DNA from: JAGOEY01 sp017997515
GTDB taxonomy: Bacteria; Pseudomonadota; Gammaproteobacteria; Burkholderiales; Burkholderiaceae_C
Assembly: GCA_026314275.1 (NCBI GenBank)
Contig: CP111109.1
Coordinates: 3,720,001-3,784,000 of the forward strand
Direction: 5' to 3'
Length of the DNA: 64,000 nucleotides
Shown here: positions 24,042 through 34,738 of the stretch, one piece after another
Layout: each line of letters starts with the position of its first letter
Position numbering within the stretch: the stretch's first letter is position 1
Program-made: the position numbers and the translations under genes
The notes under the pieces: generated by a model
The model's input: the letters and a program-made list of their open reading frames with translations, nothing else
The model's database searches: none
Told to the model about the DNA's origin: nothing

Positions 24042-24482
24042 TCAGTGAGCGCCGCGCACATGGCGCTTGGAAGCCGCCGCAGGTTTCGCACCTGCGTGAT
24101 CGATGCCCTGGAGGATGCCGCAGTCGGCAGAGGCATGAGGCACGGGGCAGGCCGCCCGCAGCGCCCTCAGCTCCTTCTCAAGGGCGCGCAGGGCCTTGAT
24201 CCGCTCGGCCACATGGCCGATGTGCTCGTCCAGCAGGCTGTTCACCTCGCCGCAATCGGCCAAGGGTTGGTCCTTGAAACGCAGCAGCACCCGCACCTCG
24301 TCAAGCGTCATGTCCAGGCTGCGGCACTGGCGGATGAACCCCAGCCGGTCCGCATGCTGCGGGGTGTAGATGCGGTAGTTGCCCTCCGTGCGCGCGGCGG
24401 CCGGCAACAGCCCCTCGCGCTCATAGAAGCGGATCGTCTCGATGGGCGTTCCGCTGACCTGGGCCAGTTCGCCGATGCGCAT
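24042..24482 (-). CDS. cadR: MerR-family Cd/Pb/Zn regulator CadR-like
   Basis: A 146-aa metalloregulator: winged HTH (MRIGELAQVSGTPIETIRFY, 1-20, with ARTEGNYRIYT wing), long dimerisation helix (about 80-110) and metal loop. Cys77 (LADCGEV), Cys112 (AACPVPH) and Cys121 (ADCGIL) correspond to the Cys triad of CadR/PbrR proteins. The C-terminus (GIDHAGAKPAAASKRHVRGA) carries only two histidines, fewer than Pseudomonas CadR. It is divergent from cadA and should activate it by untwisting the 19-bp spacer promoter at 24523-24553. Confidence 0.9.
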   Translation of the reverse strand: MRIGELAQVSGTPIETIRFYEREGLLPAAARTEGNYRIYTPQHADRLGFIRQCRSLDMTLDEVRVLLRFKDQPLADCGEVNSLLDEHIGHVAERIKALRALEKELRALRAACPVPHASADCGILQGIDHAGAKPAAASKRHVRGAH

Positions 24483-24522
24483 GGGCGGATCCGCTATTGC
24501 AAGTGACAGTTCGCGATGCAGC

Positions 24523-24553
24523 TTGACTCTATACCCACTTCAGGGTTTCCAAT
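24523..24553 (+). promoter_or_regulatory. MerR-type cadA promoter with 19-bp spacer
   Basis: TTGACT (24523-24528) and TCCAAT (24548-24553) are separated by 19 bases, the over-long spacer typical of MerR-activated promoters. The spacer contains the ACCC-ACTTCA-GGGT dyad (24532-24545). The -10 lies only seven bases before the cadA ATG, so the transcript may be essentially leaderless. Confidence 0.8.
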
Positions 24554-24559
24554 GTCGAC

Positions 24560-26827
<2,268 letters not shown>

Positions 26828-26834
26828 GACGACA

Positions 26835-27545
26835 ATGGATGCCCAACCCCGTCTGCTGCTGCCCACGCGGCTGCTCGACTTCACGCACCCCGCCATCGAG
26901 GGCCTCGTCGCGCAGCGCGGCTGGCGGCAGCTTGCGCCTTTCGAACGCATCGGCGCTGTCTACGACTTCGTCCGCAACGAGATCGCCTTCGGCTACAACG
27001 AAGGCGACGAACTGCCGGCATCCCGGGTGCTGGCCGACGGCATTGGCCAGTGCAACACCAAGAGCACGTTGCTCATGGCCTTGCTGCGCGCGGTGGGCAT
27101 TCCCTGCCGCTTCCACGGTTTCACCATCGACAAGCCGCTGCAGAAGGGCGCGATCACCGGCCTGGCCTACTGGCTGGCGCCGCAACGCATCATCCACAGC
27201 TGGGTCGAAATCGGCCTGGAAAGCCGCTGGATCGCACTCGAAGGCTTCATCCTCGATGCGCCTTACCTGGCCAGCCTGCAGCGCCGCTTCCCGCAGGCGC
27301 GCCGCTTCTGCGGCTACGGCGCCGCCACGCCTGACCTGTCGGCGCCCGGCGTCGAATGGCAAGGCAAGGACACTTACATCCAGAAGGAAGGCATCGCCGA
27401 CGACTTCGGCATCTTCGACAGTCCAGACGCCTTCTACGCGCGCCACGGTTCAAACCTGTCGGGCCTCAAACGCTGGCTCTACGAACGTGTCATTCGCCAT
27501 GCGATGAACCGCAACGTCGCACGCATCCGTGCCTCGAAGTGGTGA
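26835..27545 (+). CDS. Transglutaminase-like protein in the metal-resistance cluster
   Basis: A 236-aa cytoplasmic protein (no signal peptide) with a transglutaminase/protease-like core: Cys in DGIGQCNTKSTLLMALLRAV (about 67-86), His in RIIHSWVEIG (about 116-125) and Asp in LEGFILDAPY. The start is the ATG at 26835, eight bases after the cadA stop. Proteins of this family often accompany cad and pbr genes, but a role in metal resistance is unproven; peptide or thiol-peptide processing are possibilities. The open frame extends upstream into cadA without homology. Confidence 0.78.
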   Translation: MDAQPRLLLPTRLLDFTHPAIEGLVAQRGWRQLAPFERIGAVYDFVRNEIAFGYNEGDELPASRVLADGIGQCNTKSTLLMALLRAVGIPCRFHGFTIDKPLQKGAITGLAYWLAPQRIIHSWVEIGLESRWIALEGFILDAPYLASLQRRFPQARRFCGYGAATPDLSAPGVEWQGKDTYIQKEGIADDFGIFDSPDAFYARHGSNLSGLKRWLYERVIRHAMNRNVARIRASKW

Positions 27546-27583
27546 AACCCCACGGTCCGGTCGCCTTGCCCCCGGCGCAGAAA

Positions 27584-27602
27584 ACCCTGTAGCTGCTAGA
27601 CT
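27584..27602. promoter_or_regulatory. Candidate second MerR-family operator before czcI
   Basis: ACCCTGTAGCTGCTAGACT, with TAGC/GCTA symmetric about one central base, resembles the CadR/PbrR-type operator. Read on the minus strand its CTACAGGGTTTTC resembles TTCAGGGTTTCC of the cadA promoter. It lies eight bases before the czcI GTG, and could put the czc genes under CadR. Confidence 0.4.
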
Positions 27603-27609
27603 CTTGCCT

Positions 27610-28008
27610 GTGCGCCGAATTCTTGCCATCGTCCTGCTCGCCTTTCTGCCGTTCCAGTTCAGCTGGGCGGCCGTGGCGTCTTACTGCGGGCATGAGACCC
27701 AGGCCGGCGTCGAGCACTTCGGTCACCACGACCACCAGCACCATGCAGACGCCAGCGACGGAGCCGGGCTGGACGCCAATCCAACCACCATCCCCGATGT
27801 GAACTCGGATGCCGGTGACGGCAAAGCGCTCGGCGCCATGGACCTGGACTGCGGTCATTGCCACGGCACCTGCAGCATGATGCTGAATCTGCCGTCGGCG
27901 CTGCCCGGCGCGCTCTCGACGGCGCCCCCGAGCGCCACCCTCGACGAATCCGGTGGTGCGCACGCTCCAACCCGACCCGAACGCCCTCAGTGGCTGCCCC
28001 TCGCCTGA
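27610..28008 (+). CDS. czcI: CzcI-like small exported metal-responsive protein
   Basis: A 132-aa protein starting at GTG 27610 (MRRILAIVLLAFLPFQFSWA signal peptide). The mature part is rich in His and Cys: HETQAGVEHFGHHDHQHH and DCGHCHGTC (about 81-89), the CzcI/DUF2946-like pattern. It sits directly upstream of czcC as in Cupriavidus czc operons, where CzcI modulates expression. Probably periplasmic and metal binding. The frame is open upstream to 27529, but no homology starts there. Confidence 0.75.
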   Translation: MRRILAIVLLAFLPFQFSWAAVASYCGHETQAGVEHFGHHDHQHHADASDGAGLDANPTTIPDVNSDAGDGKALGAMDLDCGHCHGTCSMMLNLPSALPGALSTAPPSATLDESGGAHAPTRPERPQWLPLA

Positions 28009-28058
28009 TCGGCGAGGCGGGTCTCTTCCCTTTCTGAAGCCCGTTCGCGCCTGAGTGC

Positions 28059-28077
28059 GCGCCGCAGCATGCGGCGC
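28059..28077. other. Stem-loop between czcI and czcC
   Basis: GCGCCGC (28059-28065) AGCAT GCGGCGC (28071-28077) is a perfect 7-bp GC hairpin without a T-run, in the 143-base gap between czcI and czcC. It could affect mRNA stability or attenuate transcription into czcC. Confidence 0.45.
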
Positions 28078-28151
28078 CTCCGGGCACGACGCGACCGCTT
28101 GGTCGCCGCTTGCCGATCTCCCGTGAGTTGTTTTCAACACTGGAGCATCGG

Positions 28152-29456
28152 ATGACACCTAGAAATCGAACGAAGGCCTGGCTGCTGCCCGCCAGCGTGG
28201 CTGCCGCCATGTCCGCCTGCGGCCTGGCCACTCAGGCACAGACAGCCAAAGCGACCACTGCCCCCCCTGGCATGGTCAGCGCAGCCGGCGCCACCAGCCC
28301 TCTGAGCTTGCGCCAAGCGTTTGAAGCAGCCTGGGCCCGCCAGCCCGAGGCGCTGGCACTGCAGGCGCGCCGTGACGCCGCGCGTGCTCAACAAGGCGCC
28401 GCTAAGGCGTGGACGCCCGAGCCGGCAGCCCTTGAACTCTCAAACAAGACCGACCGCATGGGCAACAACAACGGAGCGCGCGAAGTCGAGGTCGGTATCG
28501 CTGTGCCGCTGTGGTTGCCTGGAGAGCGTGGCAGCAGCGCGGCGCTGGCCGACGCCGAAGGTGCCGCCGTCGAGAGCAGGGCTATCGCGGCGCAACTGCG
28601 CGTGGCCGCCACCGTCCGCGACGCCTGGTGGCAGTGGCAGCGTGCGCGTATCGAGGTCGGAACTGCCCGCGATCAGCTGGACAACACCCGCCTCATCGCC
28701 GCCGACGTGGCCCGGCGTGCGAAGGCTGGCGATCTGGCCCGCGCCGACCAGCACCAGGCCGATGGCGCCGTGGCAAGCGCTGAGGCCGCCTTGGCCCAGG
28801 CGGAGGCTGGCCTCGCGGCCGCTCGACAGCATCTGCGTGCGCTCGCGGGCACCGCACCCGCCTTGTCCGAGGCAGGCGACACCCTGGCAGAGCCGGATCC
28901 CGGCGCGGCAGCAGCTGACCTCGAAGCCCACGCCGCGCTGCAGGAACTCAAGGATCGGGCTGCCGTTGCCGAGCGAACCGTCGCACTGACTGCGAACCAG
29001 TCGCGCGCCAACCCCGAGCTGATGTTGGCGACAACGAGTGACCGCGGTGCCCGCGGAGAGGCGTCCCAGCAGACCATCACTCTGGGCATCCGCATCCCCT
29101 TCGGCGCAGGCCCGCGCTCTGACGCCCGACGCGCCAATGCGCGCGCCGAGGCCACCGAGATCCAGGCCCAGCTGGCCCTGGAACGTGAACGTCTCATCGC
29201 AGAACGGGAAGCGGCGCGCGTGCGGGTCGAGGCCTCGCACGCCCAGCTGGCCGCCGCCGATAGGCGCGCGCAACTGGCCCGCGAGTCGCGCGGCTTCTTC
29301 GACAAGTCGTTCCGACTCGGCGAAACCGATCTGCCGACACGCCTGCGCATCGAGGCCGAAGCCGCCGAGGCCGACCGTCAAGCGGCACGCACCCGCATCG
29401 AACTCTCGGCAGCGATCTCTGCTTGGCGCCAGGCCCTCGGCCTTCTCCCTCAGTGA
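28152..29456 (+). CDS. czcC: CzcC-like outer-membrane efflux protein
   Basis: TolC-family outer-membrane channel of 434 aa, start at 28152 after GGAG. A signal peptide (AWLLPASVAAAMSACGLATQ) contains a possible lipobox at Cys, then two OEP repeats of long Ala-rich coiled helices (about 60-250 and 270-430), with ELSNKTDRMGNNNGAREVEV strand sequence between. It forms the exit duct for the CzcB/CzcA pump encoded next. The Ala/Arg/Glu-rich helices and high third-position GC are typical of this cargo and differ from the recombinase genes to the left. Confidence 0.88.
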   Translation: MTPRNRTKAWLLPASVAAAMSACGLATQAQTAKATTAPPGMVSAAGATSPLSLRQAFEAAWARQPEALALQARRDAARAQQGAAKAWTPEPAALELSNKTDRMGNNNGAREVEVGIAVPLWLPGERGSSAALADAEGAAVESRAIAAQLRVAATVRDAWWQWQRARIEVGTARDQLDNTRLIAADVARRAKAGDLARADQHQADGAVASAEAALAQAEAGLAAARQHLRALAGTAPALSEAGDTLAEPDPGAAAADLEAHAALQELKDRAAVAERTVALTANQSRANPELMLATTSDRGARGEASQQTITLGIRIPFGAGPRSDARRANARAEATEIQAQLALERERLIAEREAARVRVEASHAQLAAADRRAQLARESRGFFDKSFRLGETDLPTRLRIEAEAAEADRQAARTRIELSAAISAWRQALGLLPQ

Positions 29457-29521
29457 CGCCGCAGCGAAGCCCCGGCAATCCGGCCATGACGCTGCCCATC
29501 AAATTCTTCAGGAACCCCTCC

Positions 29522-30076
29522 ATGAACCTCCCGCATCTCTCGGCCGCACTGCTCTCAGCGGCCATACTCATCGCCTTCCCTGTCTGGGCCGGCGAAGGCC
29601 ATGACCACGGTGACGCTGCACCCGCGGCCGTCGGCCAGGCGCTCCCGCGCTTCTCGGCCGTGTCCGAGACCTTTGAACTTGTCGGCGTGCTCAACGGCAA
29701 GCAGATCACGCTGTACCTCGACCGCTTTGCCGACAACAGCCCGGTGCGCGGCGCGCAGATCGAGCTCGAGATCGGCGGCGCGAAGTTCAAGGCCGAGAAA
29801 CAGGGTGAAGACGAGTACGAGGTCGTGCTGCCCGACGCCCCCAAGGAAGGTGTGTTGCCCGTCACCGCCACGGTGACCGCCGGCAACGACGTCGACCTCC
29901 TGGCCGGTGAACTCGACATCCACGAGGAGGCGCACACCGAGGAGGCTGTTGCAAACCATGCCTGGCCGCAATACGCAGGCTGGGGCGCCGGCGGCGTGGC
30001 GGTCTTGGCTCTGCTCCTTTGGGGTGGACGTCGCGCCATGAGTGCTCGCAGCGTTCGCGCGGGGGGTGCAGCATGA
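29522..30076 (+). CDS. Periplasmic/membrane accessory protein of the czc cluster (split adaptor domain)
   Basis: A 184-aa protein; the start at 29522 follows AGGAA and opens a signal peptide (MNLPHLSAALLSAAILIAFP). Cleavage after VWA leaves GEGHDHGD, the same His-rich N-terminus as CzcB next door. Residues 45-140 form a beta domain (FELVGVLNGKQITLYLDRFA) as found at the N-terminus of long CzcB adaptors, and a C-terminal helix (about 155-172, GWGAGGVAVLALLLWGG) anchors it. It looks like an adaptor domain detached as a separate gene. Its stop overlaps czcB (ATGA). Confidence 0.7.
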   Translation: MNLPHLSAALLSAAILIAFPVWAGEGHDHGDAAPAAVGQALPRFSAVSETFELVGVLNGKQITLYLDRFADNSPVRGAQIELEIGGAKFKAEKQGEDEYEVVLPDAPKEGVLPVTATVTAGNDVDLLAGELDIHEEAHTEEAVANHAWPQYAGWGAGGVAVLALLLWGGRRAMSARSVRAGGAA

Positions 30077-31185
30077 AACGCACACTGATCGCCACCAGCC
30101 TTGCGCTGTGGTTCGCCTTGGCAGCACTGTCCCCCGTCCATGCCGGTGAAGGTCATGACCATGGCGGCGCGCCCGCAGCGCCCAGCGCCAACGGCCCACA
30201 GCGCCAGCCTGATGGCAGCGTGTTCCTGCCCAAGCCCGCGCAGCGCCAGCTGGGCGTCCGCACCTTCGCCACCGAGGCCGCCGAACTGCCGCGCACGGTG
30301 GAACTGGGCGCCAAGGTGCTGATGGACCCGAATGCCGGTGGCAAGGTGCAGCCGCTGAACGCCGGCCGCATCGAGCCGGGGCCGCGTGGCCTGCCGAACC
30401 CCGGGCAAGCGGTGCGCAAGGGTGAAGTGCTGGCCTACGTCGTGCCGTCGGCGGCGCCCATCGAACGCTCCAACCAAGCTGCACAACTGGCCGAGCTGCG
30501 TGCCGCCAAGGCCCTGGCCGACAAGCGCATCGCGCGCCTGCAGGAGCTGGCCGACACGGTGCCGCGCAAGGAGATCGAGGCGGCCGAGAGCGAGGCTGCC
30601 AGTCTGATGGCACGCATTTCTGCCGTCGGTGGTGGCCTAGCCACCCGCGAAGCGCTGCTGGCACCGGTGTCCGGTGTGATCGCCTCCGCCAACGTGGTGG
30701 CCGGCCAGGTGGTCGATGCACGCGAACTGATCTTCGAGATCGTCGACCCGTCCCGCCTGCGCATCGAGGCACTCGCCTTCGACGCTGCCATCGCTTCGAA
30801 CATCGGAGCCGCGACGATGGCTGTCGGCGACAAGCGTGTGCCGTTGACCTTCATCGGCGCGTCGCGCAGCCTGCGCGAGCAGGCGCTGCCGCTCGCCTTT
30901 CGGGCTCAGGGTGATGCTCTGAACCTGCTGGCCGTCGGCCAGCCTGTGCGCGTGTTCGTGCAGACCAAGGACAAGGTCAAGGGCGTCTCGGTGCCGGTGG
31001 CTTCGCTGATGAAGAACCCGGCCAACCAGACCGTGGTCTGGGTCAAAACAGCGCCGGAACGCTTCGAGCCTCGCACCGTCACCACGGAGCGGCTGGACGG
31101 CGTCAATGCTGCGGTCACCTCGGGGCTGGAACCCGGCGACCGGGTTGCGACGCAAGGCGCCACCTTGATCAACCAGGTGCGCTGA
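30073..31185 (+). CDS. czcB: CzcB-like RND periplasmic adaptor
   Basis: Membrane-fusion protein of 370 aa linking inner-membrane CzcA to outer-membrane CzcC. Signal peptide MKRTLIATSLALWFALAALS, then GEGHDHGG metal-binding His motif. A lipoyl-type half motif (AGRIEPGPRGLPNPGQAVRK, about 97-116), an alpha-helical hairpin (about 135-195), the second half (LLAPVSGVIASANVVAGQVV) and beta-barrel and proximal domains (GLEPGDRVATQGATLI near the end) follow. It starts within the previous stop and ends one base before czcA. Confidence 0.9.
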   Translation: MKRTLIATSLALWFALAALSPVHAGEGHDHGGAPAAPSANGPQRQPDGSVFLPKPAQRQLGVRTFATEAAELPRTVELGAKVLMDPNAGGKVQPLNAGRIEPGPRGLPNPGQAVRKGEVLAYVVPSAAPIERSNQAAQLAELRAAKALADKRIARLQELADTVPRKEIEAAESEAASLMARISAVGGGLATREALLAPVSGVIASANVVAGQVVDARELIFEIVDPSRLRIEALAFDAAIASNIGAATMAVGDKRVPLTFIGASRSLREQALPLAFRAQGDALNLLAVGQPVRVFVQTKDKVKGVSVPVASLMKNPANQTVVWVKTAPERFEPRTVTTERLDGVNAAVTSGLEPGDRVATQGATLINQVR

Positions 31186-31186
31186 C

Positions 31187-34100
31187 ATGTTCAAGTGGCT
31201 ACTCGATAACAGCCTGACGAACCGGCTGCTGGTGATCATCGCCAGCGTCGTGCTGATGGCCTACGGCGCGTTCACGCTGTCCACCACCCCGGTGGACGTG
31301 TTCCCCGACCTCAACAAGCCGACCGTCACCATCATGACGGAGGCCGGTGGCATGGCCGCCGAGGAGGTGGAGCAGCTCATCACCTTCCCGCTGGAGACGA
31401 CCATGAACGGTCTGCCCGGCGTGGAGAGCGTGCGCTCAACCTCGTCAGCCGGCCTGTCCTTCCTCTACGTCACCTTCGACTGGAGCACCGACATCTTCCG
31501 TGCCCGGCAGCTGGTGTCGGAGCGGCTGTCGTCGATGGAGGAAGGCATTGCCGAAGGCGTGGTGCCGCGCATGGGCCCGATCAGCTCGATCATGGGCGAG
31601 ATCATGCAGATCGCCATTCCGGTCGATCCGAGCAAGATCAGCGCGATGGCGGTGCGCGAGTACGCGGACTGGGTGCTTCGCCCCCGGCTGCTGTCGGTGC
31701 CGGGCGTCGCACAGGTGATCCCGATCGGCGGGGAGGTGCGGCAGTTCCAGGTGCAGCCGAACACCACCCGCATGGCGGAGCTGGGCATCACGCATGACCA
31801 ACTCGAAGGGGCGCTAAAGGGCTACTCGTCTAACACCTCGGGCGGCTTCCTGGAGCTGAACGGGCGCGAATACCTGATCCGCAACCTCGGTCGCACCTCG
31901 CGCCTCGATGACCTGAAGAACCTGGCGCTCACCTCCAAAGACGGACAACCTATCCTGATGCGCCAGATCGCCGAGGTGACTTTCGCCGCGGCGCTCAAGC
32001 GCGGCGACGCCGGGTATGAAGGCAAACCGGCAGTGATCCTGGGCATCCAGAAGCAGCCGACCGCCGACACCATCGCACTCACGAAGTCCATCGAAGACGC
32101 TTTGGTCGGCCTGAAAGCCTCGCTGCCGGCCGGCATGGACGCGCCGCGCGTGACCTTCCGCCAGGCCAGCTTCATCGAGGCCTCGATCACCACGCTGCAG
32201 GGCAAGCTGATTGGTGCGTCGATCTTTGTCGCGGTGATCCTCTTCTTCTTCCTGGGGACGTTGCGGCCGACCATCATCGCGTTGACGGCCATCCCGGTAT
32301 CGATCTTCATCACCGCGCTGGTCTTCAAGTATTTCGGGCTGTCGATCAACACGATGACGCTCGGTGGGCTGGCCATCGCCATCGGTGGCTTGGTCGACGA
32401 CGCGGTGGTCGGCGTCGAGAACGTGCTGCGGCGGCTGAAGGCCGACCGCGCGAACCATCCGCACAGTCGCCTGCACCCGATCGAGGTCGTCGCGCACGCC
32501 ACGATGGAAGTGCGGTCGGCCATCCTGTATGCCACGGTCATCATCGTGCTCGTCTTCATCCCGCTGTTCGCGCTGCCGGGGCTGGAGGGCAAGCTGTTCG
32601 TGCCGCTGGGCATCGCCTTCATCGTCTCGACGCTGGCCTCGCTGATCGTCTCGGTAACGGTGACGCCGGTGCTCAGCTTCTACCTGCTGCCGCGCATGAA
32701 GAACCTCGACCACGGCGACACCAAGGTGCTGGCCTGGCTGAAGGCGCGCTACAGCAGCAGCCTTCAGGGCGTGCTCAATCGACCCAGGGCCGCCATGGCG
32801 GCCGCGGGTGCCGCGGTGCTGGTGGCCGCAGTGGCCGTGCCGTTCTTCCCGACAACCTTCTTGCCGCCTTTCAACGAAGGCACGCTGCTGATCGGCCTGC
32901 GCCTGAACCCGGGTGTCACCTTGACGGAGTCATCGGCCCTGGCACGCCAGGCCGAAGTGCTGGTCAAGCAGGTGCCGGAAGTGACCCACGTCGGTCGCCG
33001 CAGCGGCCGGGCTGAACTGGACGAACACGCCGAAGGTGTGCACGTCAGCGAGCTCGACGTGGGCCTGAAGCCCACCGCCGAGCTGACGCGCAGCATGGAC
33101 GAGATCAAGGCCGACATCCGCGCGCGGCTGGTCAATCTGCCGGCCGCGCTGGAGATCGGCCAGCCCATCTCGCACCGGATCGACCACATGCTGTCGGGCG
33201 TGCGCTCGCAGATCGCCATCAAGATCTTCGGCGAGGACCTGGACGCCCTGCGCGGCCAGGCCGATGCGCTGCGTGCGAAGCTGGCGGCCATCCCTGGCAT
33301 CGCCGACCTGCAGATCGAGAAGCAGGTGCTGGCGCCACAGATCAAGGTGCGCATCGACTATGCCGCGGCAGCGCAATACGGCGTGCCGGCGCCGCAGGTG
33401 CTGAACGCGCTGCAGGCGCTGGTCGAGGGCGAGAAGGTCACGCAGATCGTCGAAGGCAGCCGTCGATTCGCATTGGTGGTGAAGCTGCCGGAGTCGGCGC
33501 GGTCCGTCGAAGGGCTGGGCCAGATCCTGATCGAGACGCCGAACGGACGCATCCCGCTGTCGAAGATTGCGACGATCGAGGACGGCGACGGCCCGAACCA
33601 GATCAGCCGAGACGACGGCAAGCGGCGCATCGTGCTGTCGGCCAACGCGTCCGGGCGTGCGCTGTCGGAGATCGTCGCCGACATCCGCAAGGTGGTCGCC
33701 GAGACGAAGCTGCCAGAGGGCTACTTTATCACCCTGGGCGGCCAGTTCCAGGCCCAGGAGGAGGCCTCGCGGCTCGTCGGCCTGCTGTCCATCGTGTCGC
33801 TGACGCTGATGTTCGTGGTGCTCTACAGCCGCTACAAGTCGGCGGCGCTGTCGGCACTGATCATGGTCAACATCCCGCTCGCCCTGGTCGGCGCGGTGAT
33901 CGGCCTGTGGCTGTCGGGCCAGCCACTGAGCGTGGCAGCTCTCGTCGGCTTCATCACGCTGGCCGGCATCTCGGTGCGCAACGGCATCCTGAAGGTGAGC
34001 CACTACATCAACCTGATGCGCTTCGAGGGCGAGTCATTCGACCAGAAGATGATCCTGCGCGGCTCTCTGGAGCGGCTGAGCCCGGTGCTGATGACTGCAC

Positions 34101-34306
34101 TGGTCACCGCCTTCGCGCTGGCCCCGCTGCTGTTCGAGGCCGAGCAGCCCGGCACCGAGGTGCTGCACCCGGTGGCCGTGGTGATCTTCTCCGGCCTGAT
34201 CAGTTCGACCCTGCTCGACACCTTCCTCACGCCCGCGATGTTCTGGCTCTTCGGGCGCAAGCCGACCGAAGCGCTGATGGACGACAAGGACGCCGAGGCG
34301 CTTTGA
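31187..34306 (+). CDS. czcA: CzcA/CusA-like heavy-metal RND efflux pump (HME-RND)
   Basis: Inner-membrane proton-driven pump of 1039 aa, usual length, with two blocks of transmembrane helices around large periplasmic loops. The helix-4 signature reads AIAIGGLVDDAVVGVENVLR (about 396-415). Asp and Glu of VDD/VEN are present, but the Asp found six residues earlier in classical zinc/cobalt CzcA (DFG) is replaced by Ala, as in CusA-type pumps. Substrate assignment from the name alone is therefore unsafe, although gene context (cadR-cadA-czcI) points to Cd/Zn. The helix-rich C-terminus ends FWLFGRKPTEALMDD. Confidence 0.92.
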   Translation: MFKWLLDNSLTNRLLVIIASVVLMAYGAFTLSTTPVDVFPDLNKPTVTIMTEAGGMAAEEVEQLITFPLETTMNGLPGVESVRSTSSAGLSFLYVTFDWSTDIFRARQLVSERLSSMEEGIAEGVVPRMGPISSIMGEIMQIAIPVDPSKISAMAVREYADWVLRPRLLSVPGVAQVIPIGGEVRQFQVQPNTTRMAELGITHDQLEGALKGYSSNTSGGFLELNGREYLIRNLGRTSRLDDLKNLALTSKDGQPILMRQIAEVTFAAALKRGDAGYEGKPAVILGIQKQPTADTIALTKSIEDALVGLKASLPAGMDAPRVTFRQASFIEASITTLQGKLIGASIFVAVILFFFLGTLRPTIIALTAIPVSIFITALVFKYFGLSINTMTLGGLAIAIGGLVDDAVVGVENVLRRLKADRANHPHSRLHPIEVVAHATMEVRSAILYATVIIVLVFIPLFALPGLEGKLFVPLGIAFIVSTLASLIVSVTVTPVLSFYLLPRMKNLDHGDTKVLAWLKARYSSSLQGVLNRPRAAMAAAGAAVLVAAVAVPFFPTTFLPPFNEGTLLIGLRLNPGVTLTESSALARQAEVLVKQVPEVTHVGRRSGRAELDEHAEGVHVSELDVGLKPTAELTRSMDEIKADIRARLVNLPAALEIGQPISHRIDHMLSGVRSQIAIKIFGEDLDALRGQADALRAKLAAIPGIADLQIEKQVLAPQIKVRIDYAAAAQYGVPAPQVLNALQALVEGEKVTQIVEGSRRFALVVKLPESARSVEGLGQILIETPNGRIPLSKIATIEDGDGPNQISRDDGKRRIVLSANASGRALSEIVADIRKVVAETKLPEGYFITLGGQFQAQEEASRLVGLLSIVSLTLMFVVLYSRYKSAALSALIMVNIPLALVGAVIGLWLSGQPLSVAALVGFITLAGISVRNGILKVSHYINLMRFEGESFDQKMILRGSLERLSPVLMTALVTAFALAPLLFEAEQPGTEVLHPVAVVIFSGLISSTLLDTFLTPAMFWLFGRKPTEALMDDKDAEAL

Positions 34307-34346
34307 TCTCTTCCCCGTCCGCACCCACCACCCCGAAAGGATTCCC

Positions 34347-34733
34347 ATGAAGACGCAAGCCTTCCTCGCCTCCATCACCCTCGTCCTGGCTGGTTCCGCC
34401 TTTGCCGCCGGTGACAAGCACCACCACGCCCACGAGCACAAGCCGCTGCACGGCGGCGTCGTGGTCGAAGTCAAGGACATGGACTACGAACTGGTGGCCA
34501 AGCCCACCGTGATCCAGCTGTACCTGCGTGACCACGGCAAGCCGGCCGACGTGTCCAAGGCCAGCGCGAAGCTCACGCTGCTCACCGGCACCGAGAAGCA
34601 GGAAGTCGAGCTAAAGCCGGTTGGCGACAAGCTCGAAGCCTCTGGCAGCTTCAAGGTCGGCCCCGGGACGAAGGCCGTCGCGGTCGTGACCGTCGGCGGC
34701 AAGCCGGCCACCGCACGCTTCACCGTGAAGTGA
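34347..34733 (+). CDS. Small His-rich periplasmic protein
   Basis: A 128-aa exported protein: signal peptide MKTQAFLASITLVLAGSAFA, then GDKHHHAHEHKPLHGGVVVE, a strong metal-binding segment, then an immunoglobulin-like beta domain (KPTVIQLYLRDHGKP... to GGKPATARFTVK). The gene has AGGATTCCC upstream and is 40 bases after czcA. Probably a periplasmic metal chaperone or sink serving CzcB. Similar small ORFs follow czcA in other betaproteobacterial clusters. Confidence 0.75.
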   Translation: MKTQAFLASITLVLAGSAFAAGDKHHHAHEHKPLHGGVVVEVKDMDYELVAKPTVIQLYLRDHGKPADVSKASAKLTLLTGTEKQEVELKPVGDKLEASGSFKVGPGTKAVAVVTVGGKPATARFTVK

Positions 34734-34738
34734 CCGCC

